Source: CAYNST01 sp964399955 (lineage in GTDB: Bacteria; Pseudomonadota; Gammaproteobacteria; Pseudomonadales; Cellvibrionaceae). From it: a DNA stretch of 27,345 nt. The notes under the pieces are model-generated. The model saw only the letters and a program-made list of their open reading frames with translations. It did not search any database and had not been told where the DNA came from. The stretch covers positions 1 through 27,345 of the forward strand of contig CAYNST010000040.1 of NCBI GenBank assembly GCA_964399955.1, written 5' to 3'. Within the stretch, counting starts at the first letter, position 1; every line of letters begins with the position of its first letter. The position numbers and the translations under genes were made by a program. Below are positions 1-6,732 of the stretch, piece after piece.

Positions 1-69
1 GTGCGCCAGGAACCAAGGGAGTTTACCCAAAGAATTGAGCAGTACCTTTATGGGGGCCTGAATCAATAA
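1..69 (+). CDS. 3' end of an unidentified CDS, truncated by the window edge
   Basis: Reading from base 1 in frame gives 22 residues (VRQEPREFTQRIEQ... ending GLNQ) before a TAA at 67-69. The pattern 'E-P-x-E-F-x-x-R-I-x-x-Y-L' resembles the extreme C-terminus of alpha/beta hydrolases, where the last helix follows the catalytic His, but 22 residues are too few to be sure. The frame could be open by chance. The true start lies outside the window. Confidence 0.35.
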   Translation: MRQEPREFTQRIEQYLYGGLNQ

Positions 70-251
70 GTGCCGACCTACTGCCGGCAAATCCGCATTT
101 GCAGATGTTAACGCGCCCGCCCCTATAATGAACGAGCTGCCATATGGTTTTCATACGGACAAAAAAGAAGATTGGCGCAAAGCTGAAATGGCGGGAAGGA
201 CTTGAAGGGGGGCTGCGCCTTTAGAAGTGGGCAGACGGTTTCAACACGCGG

Positions 252-686
252 TTAGCGGCAGGCACCGGGATCCTCCTGCAAAGGCTCTCGCCCGCGTTTA
301 CGCCTCAGCCAGTTAATGGAACGCCAGACGGGCGGCTGCCGTACAATCCAGCAGCCCAATTTATGGGTTCCTGGAACATCCAGTAGAATTAAACCCACCA
401 GGATGGTCAGTACCCCCTGCCCCGGCAGAACCAACATGAGTATGCCCACCGCAACAAGTACTAGCCCCACGGTACTCTTGAGTACGCCCACCACAATTCG
501 GCCAGTTGGCGAAAACCCACTCCAGGCGCGTTTTTGGCGATCATGATTGACAAAGTAGTCCGGAGGAACCTTGACAACAAAAACCGGCACCAGGATCAGC
601 GTCGCGACGAAGGTGAACAAAGAAAACCCAGCCAACCAGGCAAACACCGATTCATTGTTTTGTATCCACTCGAGCATAATCTGCAT
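252..686 (-). CDS. small PGPGW-like integral membrane protein
   Basis: A 144-residue protein with one hydrophobic segment at about residues 15-40 and two adjacent ones at about 63-102. Between the latter lies the motif LPGQG, followed by a V-L-T-I-L-V-G-L run and a basic tail rich in Arg and Trp (R-P-W-R-x-L-x-W-L-R-R-K-R-G-R). This layout matches small membrane proteins of the PGPGW type, whose function is unknown. It lies downstream of the MFS gene on the same strand with a 106-bp gap, so the two could be co-transcribed. The ATG at 686 has a weak purine-rich stretch (AGAGA) ahead of it; a second ATG lies three codons in. Family assignment rests on the motif and layout only. Confidence 0.7.
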   Translation of the reverse strand: MQIMLEWIQNNESVFAWLAGFSLFTFVATLILVPVFVVKVPPDYFVNHDRQKRAWSGFSPTGRIVVGVLKSTVGLVLVAVGILMLVLPGQGVLTILVGLILLDVPGTHKLGCWIVRQPPVWRSINWLRRKRGREPLQEDPGACR

Positions 687-792
687 GAAGTCTCTTCGGA
701 TTGACGAATGGCGGGTGAGGTGAACGCGCCGGGCAAAGGATTATCAGGTAATACGCCCGCGTCAGCGGCTAAGCCTGCCGCAGACGAAAAAA

Positions 793-2247
793 CTAGCGGT
801 TCTTGTCATGGTCACGGGGTTTCTTGTTGGTCACGGTCAGCCAGTCCAGTACCATCCCGGAAATAGCGCTGAAACGGGCTACCCGAAACACCACCTGTAA
901 CGGCCCCGGTCTGGTTCTGACTCGGGGCTCCACTGCACGGGGTAGGAACCAAAGCGTTACGCAGGCTCTAAGTAACGTGCTGCACCAGAACACGAGGAAC
1001 AGGGGGCTACCTACTGCAAACGGTAGCTGCTCGGCAAGTGCTGGCGCAAAACTGGCCAAATAACCCCCAAACAATGCTCCCACGCACACCAGGGTTGCTC
1101 CAATGCCGGACTGTACCGCAGCGTAAGTCGCAAAGTTGGTTCGATGCGGGCGAATGTCGTAGAGGTAGTTGGCGGTGCTCAGGGTAAAGCCGCTCCAGGC
1201 AAGGCCGGAAACTACTTGCACACCAAGAAGATAATAAAAATTGGGCGAGAAAGTCCAAAGCGCTGGAAGCACCGGGATCATGCAACTGGTGGACAGCATG
1301 ACCACCCGGTTGCCAAACCTGTCACTGAGTCTGCCCCAGTACCCAAGCATTATAAATTGAGTGGCAATGGAGGCAACGCTATTCAGGCTGTACTCCAAAT
1401 AGGTGAACTTGAGTTCGCTGAGCATGTAAACAGCAAAGAAAGGGGCAGAAATTGCTACCATTCCCTGCATACCGGCAACAAACAAGCTGTAGTGCAAAAA
1501 GGTCTTGTCGCGAAACGAATGCGCGATCTGGCGCAGGGTATCTTTGAAAACCCGGTGTTCTGGCAGTGGTGGATGAGGATCCGGGTCGTGCATCTTCCAA
1601 AGCAACACGCTGGAAACCAGCCGGCCAAAGGCCGCCACTCCAAACAGCAGGCTAAACCCCAGCCAGGTCACGCCAAAGCTGTTGCTGTAGGACAGCAACA
1701 GGCCGCCGCCTAAAAACACGGCCAGTGAGGTGGCCATGGTGAGCTTGGTGCGCGCGGCAAAAAAGACGCCTCGTCTGCGCCGTGGCACAATGCTGCCCAT
1801 CCACGCCCGCCACTGCGGCTGAATCAAATTGGCCGTGCCATGATATAAAACGGCAAGTACGATCAGCGCGGGTATGGCCCAGTGTGGGTGCAAGGCCGCC
1901 AGCAGGGCCATCAGCACCACAATCAGCGCCTGTATTGCAGCGCATGCGACTACCAGGGGGCGGCGCGCGATATGGGCCCCCGCCCAAACGGACAGCAGTT
2001 GAAAGCAGGCCCCAAAAAACTGGGGGAAGGCTGTTAACCACCCCATCTGCACTATTCCGGCTTGCAAATGCAGCGCAAAAGCGTTGATGAAGTTGTCACC
2101 TGTTGCAGTCATGGTTGATGACGCGACGGCTTCAGCCTGTGAGCAGCGAAGAGTCTTGCGCAGCCACTGCCCCTGCCTATGGCGTCTCCCAAGTCCTTCC
2201 GAAGGCTTGGGTCCGGGTGGCAAAGCGCGGCCGGTAAACATGTTCAT
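793..2247 (-). CDS. MFS transporter
   Basis: A 484-residue inner-membrane protein with about twelve hydrophobic segments and no signal peptide, typical of the major facilitator superfamily. The N-terminal stretch (residues about 26-55) has the pattern 'L-R-K-T-L-R-x-S-x-A-E-A' followed by a first helix, as in MFS proteins of unknown substrate. The basic cytoplasmic loop between helices 4 and 5 contains R-R-R-R-G-V-F-F, and the central loop contains SDRFGNRV, a version of the MFS D-R-x-G-R-R signature. The start is uncertain: the frame is open further upstream to 2322, and ATG codons at 2247 and 2241 both lack a clear ribosome binding site. No substrate can be assigned. Confidence 0.8.
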   Translation of the reverse strand: MNMFTGRALPPGPKPSEGLGRRHRQGQWLRKTLRCSQAEAVASSTMTATGDNFINAFALHLQAGIVQMGWLTAFPQFFGACFQLLSVWAGAHIARRPLVVACAAIQALIVVLMALLAALHPHWAIPALIVLAVLYHGTANLIQPQWRAWMGSIVPRRRRGVFFAARTKLTMATSLAVFLGGGLLLSYSNSFGVTWLGFSLLFGVAAFGRLVSSVLLWKMHDPDPHPPLPEHRVFKDTLRQIAHSFRDKTFLHYSLFVAGMQGMVAISAPFFAVYMLSELKFTYLEYSLNSVASIATQFIMLGYWGRLSDRFGNRVVMLSTSCMIPVLPALWTFSPNFYYLLGVQVVSGLAWSGFTLSTANYLYDIRPHRTNFATYAAVQSGIGATLVCVGALFGGYLASFAPALAEQLPFAVGSPLFLVFWCSTLLRACVTLWFLPRAVEPRVRTRPGPLQVVFRVARFSAISGMVLDWLTVTNKKPRDHDKNR

Positions 2248-2666
2248 GGAATGATCATCGATGGCGGGACTCTTCTGGCTTGTCGAACAGCAGATTGCGC
2301 AAGAGCCAAATTTTAAACACATCCTTTTTATAGCTCACGCAGGGCCAGGCTCCAGTTTTTATTTCTGGTCACATCAGATGCAGAGCCAATCTTTAAGCAA
2401 CGGCCCTTCCTCCTTGCAAATTAGCCTGCTTGGCCCGACGTACCTACCCGTGCCGCCAAGAGTCCAAGAGCCTCCTGTCCTTGTCAACTCCGGCCAGGGC
2501 ATGCTTGCGCCAAGTTCACATCAGTATCAGCCCAGCCATGATTGAAAGGTCAAGCCCCTGGGCAGATATATTCACAGAAATGCCGGACGGATAGACCGGA
2601 TGCCCGTGTATTGCCCGTAGCAAAGGTATGTTCCGCCACTAAGGGCAACCGAACGGAGACCTAGCC
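2248..2666. other. intergenic region between divergent MFS and HMA genes
   Basis: About 420 bp with no convincing gene on either strand. It must hold the promoters of the MFS gene (leftward) and of the HMA gene (rightward; see the 19-bp-spacer promoter). On the minus strand a TATAAA hexamer lies near 2325-2330, but its -35 is poor. Confidence 0.5.
2542..2572 (+). promoter_or_regulatory. candidate promoter of the HMA gene with a 19-bp spacer
   Basis: TTGAAA (2542-2547, 5 of 6 match to the sigma70 -35) and TATATT (2567-2572, 5 of 6 match to -10) are separated by 19 bp. The spacer contains an inverted repeat GCCC-CT-GGGC. Long 19-20 bp spacers with internal dyads are the hallmark of promoters activated by MerR-family regulators such as CueR, so metal-responsive control of the downstream gene is possible. 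No regulator gene is visible in the window. Confidence 0.4.
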
Positions 2667-2876
2667 ATGATTACTTTTGAAGTTGAGGGCGTCAGTTGTG
2701 ACCATTGCGTAACCGCCATAACAGAGGCCATTCAGAGGTTGGACCCCACCGCTCGTGTGGATGTGAACATCCCGGACAAGACCGTGGCCATCCACCTGAC
2801 GGATGTTCCGGCGTTGCAACTGGCTGAAGCTATCACCGAAGCCGGCTACGACGTATCCGAGCCCAGAGATGCCTGA
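2667..2876 (+). CDS. CopZ-like heavy-metal-associated (HMA) domain protein
   Basis: A 69-residue cytoplasmic protein consisting of a single HMA (ferredoxin-like beta-alpha-beta-beta-alpha-beta) domain. The metal site is G-V-S-C-D-H-C, with Cys11 and Cys14 forming the CxxC pair; the usual Met before the first Cys-containing turn is Val. The C-terminal half shows the typical 'L-A-E-A-I-T-E-A-G-Y-D-V' helix and strand. Family members carry Cu(I) to P-type ATPases or regulators; the His next to Cys14 may tune the site. The ATG at 2667 is preceded by GGAG (ACGGAGACCTAGCC). It stands 114 bp upstream of the SLC13 permease, so co-transcription is possible. Copper as the ligand is inferred from the family. 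Confidence 0.88.
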   Translation: MITFEVEGVSCDHCVTAITEAIQRLDPTARVDVNIPDKTVAIHLTDVPALQLAEAITEAGYDVSEPRDA

Positions 2877-2930
2877 GCGTTGAGGATACCGGCACTTATA
2901 ACCAAAAAGCAGGAGCCTATTCATAGACGG

Positions 2931-2951
2931 TTCTTCTCTGCCGCAGAAGAA
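2931..2951. repeat. inverted repeat (hairpin) upstream of the SLC13 gene
   Basis: TTCTTCT (2931-2937) and AGAAGAA (2945-2951) form a perfect 7-bp stem with a 7-nt loop; GG/CC can extend it with a bulge. There is no U-tract, so it is not a canonical intrinsic terminator. It lies 40 bp before the SLC13 start and may be an operator or an RNA structure in the leader. Confidence 0.4.
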
Positions 2952-2990
2952 GCCACTATTCTACGTACCTTTCATTCGTTTTGATGGGTC

Positions 2991-4772
2991 GTGTTTGTGG
3001 AGTGGCAGGGTTGGCTATCGCTATTATTAACGTTTGGGGCGCTTCTTGTACTGATTTTGACCCGCATTGGCCCCCATTTGGTGATGATGGCGGTCCTTAC
3101 GCTGCTGAGTGTGCTTGGAATCCTCTCGCCCGGGGAGGCACTATCCGGGTTTAGTAATTCGGGGCTGATCACTGTGGCGGCCATGTTCGTCGTAGCAGCG
3201 GGGATTCATTCCTCCGGTGGAGTGGATCTGCTGGTTAACAAAGTGCTGGGGCAACCCACCACCGTCAGATCGGCTTTGACGCGCATTTTTGCGCCGGTAG
3301 TTCTGCTGAGCGGCTTTCTCAATAACACGCCGGTCGTAGCCACCATGATCCCGGCCATTCACGCCTGGTCGCGCAAGATCAACATTCCTCCATCCAAACT
3401 GATGATCCCGCTTAGCTACAGTGCCATTCTGGGAGGGACGCTCACGCTGATCGGTACCAGTACCAACCTGGTAGTCAATGGGCAATATCAAGCCCTGACC
3501 GGGCAACCCGGGTTTTCGCTGTTTTCCATAGCCGCAGTGGGCTTGCCGGTGGCCGCCGCGGGCGTGCTCTTCATGTGGCTGCTGTTTCCAAAATGGCTGC
3601 CGGACCGCAGCGATAAAAAAGCCTTTGCGAACCTGCGCGAGTTCACCTTGGAAGTGTCCGTTGCGGTAGACGGTCCTTTGGTTGGCAAGACCGTTGAAGA
3701 GGCGGGTCTTCGCAATCAGAAGCGGGTGTACCTGGTAGAAATTGAACGCGACAACACTATCGTCACCGCAGTGCCCTCGGAAGAAAAGCTCAAAGGCGGC
3801 GACAGGCTGGTCTTTGCCGGTGATACCGAGGCGGTTTCCGACCTTCTGCGTATTCACGGCATTGTTCCCTCCCCGGAAAATGGCCATGTGCAGCCACTGA
3901 GCACCGACCGGGCAGAACGGCGGCTGGTTGAAGCTGTGGTCTCCCCGCATTGTGACGCCGTGGGCTACGCCATTCGGGATGCACGCTTTCGCGACCGCTA
4001 TGGTGCCGTGGTGCTGGCGGTAGCCCGCAACGGTGAGCGGGTCAAAGGCAACCTAGGCAACATCAAGCTGGAAGCGGGAGACACACTGTTACTGGAAGCG
4101 CGGCCGGCATTCGTGAGCCGCCAGCGCTACAACAAAGACTTTTTGCTCATCAATGATCTGGACACGGAAACACCGCGTCATGAGCGCGCTTACCTGTCCT
4201 GGGCCATTCTGTTTGTACTGGTTGCGGCGGCGAGCTTTGAGCTGGTGTCCATGCTGGATGCCGCGCTGATTGGCGCAGGTCTGATGATTGCCACCGGCTG
4301 CTGCTCTGTGAGCCAGGCAGAGAAGAGCCTGGATCTGACCGTGCTCATCACCATTGCCGCCTCTTTTGCATTGGGCGCCGCACTGCATAAAACTGGCGTT
4401 GCCGCCTATTTGGCAGAGTCAATCATTTCTCTTAGCTTTGGCCATGCCTGGCTGATGTTGATACTGACCTATATTGCCGTGTCTTTATTGACCGAAATTA
4501 TCACCAACAATGCCGCTGCCGTGTTGATGTTGCCCATAGTACTTGAGGTGACGACAAAGGCCGGTCTCAATGCGGAGCCTTTCGTATTTGCCATCATGAT
4601 GGCGGCTTCCGCCAGTTTTGCTACCCCGCTCGGCTACCAGACCAACCTGATGGTGTACGGCCCCGGAGGGTACCGCTTTAGCGATTTTCTGCGGGTTGGT
4701 GTGCCAATGAATTTATTTATCGGCTGCGCGACCCTTACTACCTTGCTGATCGGCTGGCCCTTAACCGCTTAA
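2991..4772 (+). CDS. SLC13-family permease with two RCK_C (TrkA-C) domains
   Basis: A 593-residue inner-membrane protein of the divalent anion:Na+ symporter (SLC13/DASS) type. The N-terminal half (1-200) holds the first re-entrant motif FLNNTP (NNTP at 111-114) and the substrate/sodium motif GTSTN (155-159). The second half (400-593) repeats the pattern with NNAA (506-509) and GYQTN (548-552). Two RCK_C domains sit in the cytoplasmic insert at about 215-290 and 308-378, a layout seen in bacterial permeases of this family thought to be ligand-gated. Substrates known for the family include sulfate and dicarboxylates; none can be chosen here. The start is a GTG with no strong ribosome binding site; a GTG two codons downstream is an alternative. 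Confidence 0.9.
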   Translation: MFVEWQGWLSLLLTFGALLVLILTRIGPHLVMMAVLTLLSVLGILSPGEALSGFSNSGLITVAAMFVVAAGIHSSGGVDLLVNKVLGQPTTVRSALTRIFAPVVLLSGFLNNTPVVATMIPAIHAWSRKINIPPSKLMIPLSYSAILGGTLTLIGTSTNLVVNGQYQALTGQPGFSLFSIAAVGLPVAAAGVLFMWLLFPKWLPDRSDKKAFANLREFTLEVSVAVDGPLVGKTVEEAGLRNQKRVYLVEIERDNTIVTAVPSEEKLKGGDRLVFAGDTEAVSDLLRIHGIVPSPENGHVQPLSTDRAERRLVEAVVSPHCDAVGYAIRDARFRDRYGAVVLAVARNGERVKGNLGNIKLEAGDTLLLEARPAFVSRQRYNKDFLLINDLDTETPRHERAYLSWAILFVLVAAASFELVSMLDAALIGAGLMIATGCCSVSQAEKSLDLTVLITIAASFALGAALHKTGVAAYLAESIISLSFGHAWLMLILTYIAVSLLTEIITNNAAAVLMLPIVLEVTTKAGLNAEPFVFAIMMAASASFATPLGYQTNLMVYGPGGYRFSDFLRVGVPMNLFIGCATLTTLLIGWPLTA

Positions 4773-4862
4773 CGCCTGCCCGCCTGCGTCTTTAGCTCGT
4801 ACTTCCCCCACTAACTACGTCTGGTTGTAGGCGTGATGCGGATAGTAAAACGTTACCAAATA

Positions 4863-4875
4863 CTGGTCTGGTATA
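4863..4875 (+). repeat. direct repeat copy 1, CTGGTCTGGTATA
   Basis: First copy of a 13-bp perfect direct repeat; the second is at 5002-5014, 139 bp away. Each copy ends in TGGTATA(A/G), which fits an extended -10 element (TGnTATAAA here). It may be a tandem promoter element or a regulator site; half-sites like TGGTCT/TGGTATA occur in operators of GntR/HutC-family regulators. Confidence 0.45.
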
Positions 4876-5001
4876 AAATACTAAATATCAAGTTGCATTT
4901 ACCTGGGTATCCTGCACCTGGTCGCAAGCGCGCTGCCAACAGGGCTGCCCGCCACCTACCGCTATTTGTTAGTTGATGACGATAATATAGTTGGGTCTCG
5001 C

Positions 5002-5014
5002 CTGGTCTGGTATA
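5002..5014 (+). repeat. direct repeat copy 2, CTGGTCTGGTATA
   Basis: Second perfect copy of the 13-bp repeat. It reads TGGTATAGT at its 3' side, again compatible with an extended -10. It lies about 470 bp upstream of bufA. Confidence 0.45.
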
Positions 5015-5247
5015 GTAGTTTGTTTTATAAGTTGATATTCGGGGATTGGCCTGTGGGCGCGGCACGCGTCTGCCAATGAGAGTGGCAGGGTTACGGAGAG
5101 CCGCCACGATTTTACCCTTTCAAACCCATAAGCGGACGAATCAGACTGCGCATTCACCTGCTTCCGTCAAACAATAGCGTGACCCGCGGCGCGGTGGGCC
5201 TACCGGCGGATCAACGGCAAACGACAAGCAATGCATAGTCGCTTAGG

Positions 5248-5261
5248 TCTCAAATTTGAGA
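5248..5261. promoter_or_regulatory. perfect 14-bp palindrome, possible operator
   Basis: TCTCAAATTTGAGA is identical to its own reverse complement over 14 bp, with no spacer. It lies about 110 bp upstream of the candidate buf promoter, in otherwise gene-free DNA. A dimeric regulator site is the simplest reading; no regulator gene is adjacent. Confidence 0.4.
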
Positions 5262-5355
5262 GTCAAAGCGGGCAAGCTCCCGCGCTACGAAACTTCTTTC
5301 TGCATCCTGCCTCAAAGGCTTCGCCGACACTTTGCTGCTGGTGAGCGTACGGCCA

Positions 5356-5385
5356 TTTACTTATTTTGCAGCCGTAGCTGATAAT
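5356..5385 (+). promoter_or_regulatory. candidate promoter of the bufABC operon
   Basis: TTTACT (5356-5361, 4 of 6) and GATAAT (5380-5385, 5 of 6) are spaced by 18 bp. A start near 5392 would give a leader of about 95 nt before bufA. Some buf operons are driven by ECF sigma factors; I did not recognise an ECF-type promoter here. Confidence 0.35.
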
Positions 5386-5485
5386 AACCCTGCCGCCCCG
5401 GCTGAGTCCCTTCCCCTTGCGGGATATGTCGGTTAGAACGGCTGCCCGCGCCTGCATTGCGCATCATCCAATCACACAGGACAAG

Positions 5486-5839
5486 ATGTTCATGAACAAC
5501 AAGCTAGTCACCCTTCTCACAATCGGATCTGCAATGGCACTGACATCCACCGGCACCCTTGCTGGCGACAATCCATTCCAGGCCAAGCAGCTTCAAGGTG
5601 GGTATCAACTTGCCGCAGCAGCGGACAAGACCATGGAGGGCAAATGCGGCGAAGGAAAATGCGGTGAAGGTGCATGCGGATCTGACGCCGACCAAAATGC
5701 CAAAGACAAGGAAGGCAAGTGCGGTGAAGGAAAGTGCGGTGAAGGTGCATGTGGCGCAGACACCGACTCGGATACCGACGAGAACAGCAAGGACATGGAA
5801 GGCAAGTGTGGCGAAGGCGCATGCGGCGGGGCACACTGA
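5486..5839 (+). CDS. bufA: bufferin-type RiPP precursor with EGKCG/EGACG repeats (BufA/HvfA family)
   Basis: A 117-residue exported precursor peptide. Residues 1-26 form a Sec signal peptide ending near T-L-A|G-D. A leader-like stretch N-P-F-Q-x-K-Q-L-Q-G-G-Y-x-L-A-A follows, typical of this family. The C-terminal core has three Cys blocks: EGKCGEGKCGEGACG at 5636-5680, the same again at 5711-5755, and EGKCGEGACG at 5798-5827, joined by acidic Asp-rich linkers. It has eight Cys in all. In characterised relatives the MNIO enzyme converts EGKCG cysteines to copper-binding heterocycles (oxazolone/thioamide or thiooxazole), giving a periplasmic copper-binding peptide. That role is inferred here. 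ATG 5486 (AGGA at 5478-5481) or ATG 5492 is the start; the in-frame ATG at 5417 would put a poor extension before the signal peptide. bufB follows after 35 bp. Confidence 0.92.
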   Translation: MFMNNKLVTLLTIGSAMALTSTGTLAGDNPFQAKQLQGGYQLAAAADKTMEGKCGEGKCGEGACGSDADQNAKDKEGKCGEGKCGEGACGADTDSDTDENSKDMEGKCGEGACGGAH

Positions 5840-5874
5840 GCCACTTGGAACCCGCAGCAAGCAGAAGCCTGCCA

Positions 5875-6732
5875 ATGGCTCAAGCGGTCACAGGAGCAGG
5901 GCTCGGCTTTCGCCGGGACTTGCTCAAGACGCTGGGGCAGAACGATCTGTCCAACATAGATTTTTTTGAGCTGGCACCGGAAAACTGGATTGGCCTGGGC
6001 GGCAAATTTGAGCGCGACCTGCGTCGCTTTACAGAACGCTTCCCATTTGTCTGCCACGGTCTTTCTTTGTCGCTGGGCAGCACCGACCCGCTGGATCTTG
6101 ATCTGCTTGCACGGATCAAACGCTTTATGGATGACCACGGTATAGCGCTGTACACCGAGCACCTCTCCTGGTGCAGTCACAAAGGGCACCTTTACGACCT
6201 GCTGCCCATCCCTTTCAATGAAGAAGCCGTTCGATGGGTGGCAGACCGGATACGCACCGCTCAGTCCATCCTGCAGCGGCGCATCGCCATTGAAAACGCC
6301 TCCTATTATTTTGTTCCGCCCGGTAGTGACATGAGCGAGGTTGAATTCATCAATGCGGTCGTGCGTGAAGCGGATTGCCTGTTGCATTTGGACGTCAACA
6401 ACCTTTACGTCAACAGTGAAAACCTGGCCTATGACAGCCACGCCTTTCTGGCGGAACTGAACATGGACAAAGTGAACTACTTGCACGTGGCGGGTCACCT
6501 GGTTGAAGCAGACGGTTGGCGGGTTGACACCCACGGTGCGGCGGTTATTGACCCAGTTTGGTCACTGCTGAACCAGGTCTACCAACAGTCGCCCCACCCG
6601 GCTGAGCACTTGCCCACCTGCCTTGAACGGGATTTCAATTTCCCAGCCTGGTCTGAGCTGTCCAAAGAGTTGGACACCATAAAATCAATGCAATGTGGGG
6701 CCGGTAATGACGGCGGTGTCGTCACATCATGA
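5875..6732 (+). CDS. bufB: MNIO (DUF692) multinuclear iron oxidase modifying the bufferin precursor
   Basis: A 285-residue cytoplasmic enzyme with the TIM-barrel DUF692/MNIO fold, of usual length. Conserved motifs appear in order: ELAPENW (32-38), HGLSLSLGS (His61), TEHLSW (His96), IENASYY (Glu140, Asn141), HLDVNN (Asp173), H-V-A-G-H (204, 208), DTHG (Asp218, His220) and CLERDFN (Glu251). These His, Asp and Glu residues are the likely ligands of the multi-iron centre that oxidises precursor cysteines with O2. ATG 5875 is chosen because homology starts at G-A-G-L-G-F-R; an in-frame ATG at 5821 inside bufA is possible but adds a non-conserved basic stretch. The stop TGA overlaps the bufC ATG (ATGA at 6729-6732), so the two are probably translationally coupled. 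Confidence 0.95.
   Translation: MAQAVTGAGLGFRRDLLKTLGQNDLSNIDFFELAPENWIGLGGKFERDLRRFTERFPFVCHGLSLSLGSTDPLDLDLLARIKRFMDDHGIALYTEHLSWCSHKGHLYDLLPIPFNEEAVRWVADRIRTAQSILQRRIAIENASYYFVPPGSDMSEVEFINAVVREADCLLHLDVNNLYVNSENLAYDSHAFLAELNMDKVNYLHVAGHLVEADGWRVDTHGAAVIDPVWSLLNQVYQQSPHPAEHLPTCLERDFNFPAWSELSKELDTIKSMQCGAGNDGGVVTS

Larger units (their letters stand above)
4773..5485. other. gene-poor leader region ahead of the bufferin operon
   Basis: About 710 bp with no ORF that looks real on either strand. It contains two copies of a 13-bp sequence (4863-4875 and 5002-5014), a perfect 14-bp palindrome (5248-5261) and a sigma70-like promoter (5356-5385). Locally it is richer in A+T than the flanking genes around 4850-5040. 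Confidence 0.6.

Noticed and set aside
5636..5827. CRISPR-like or microsatellite repeat in the 5.6-5.8 kb region
   Set aside because: The repetition is in-frame coding sequence for EGKCG/EGACG units with synonymous differences, so it is a protein repeat and not an array.
5605..6534. A 309-codon open frame antisense to bufA and bufB
   Set aside because: It mirrors the bufAB coding sequence; its His/Pro/Ser repeats (H-A-P-S-P-H) are just the complement of the EGKCG repeats, and bufA/bufB have clear family motifs.
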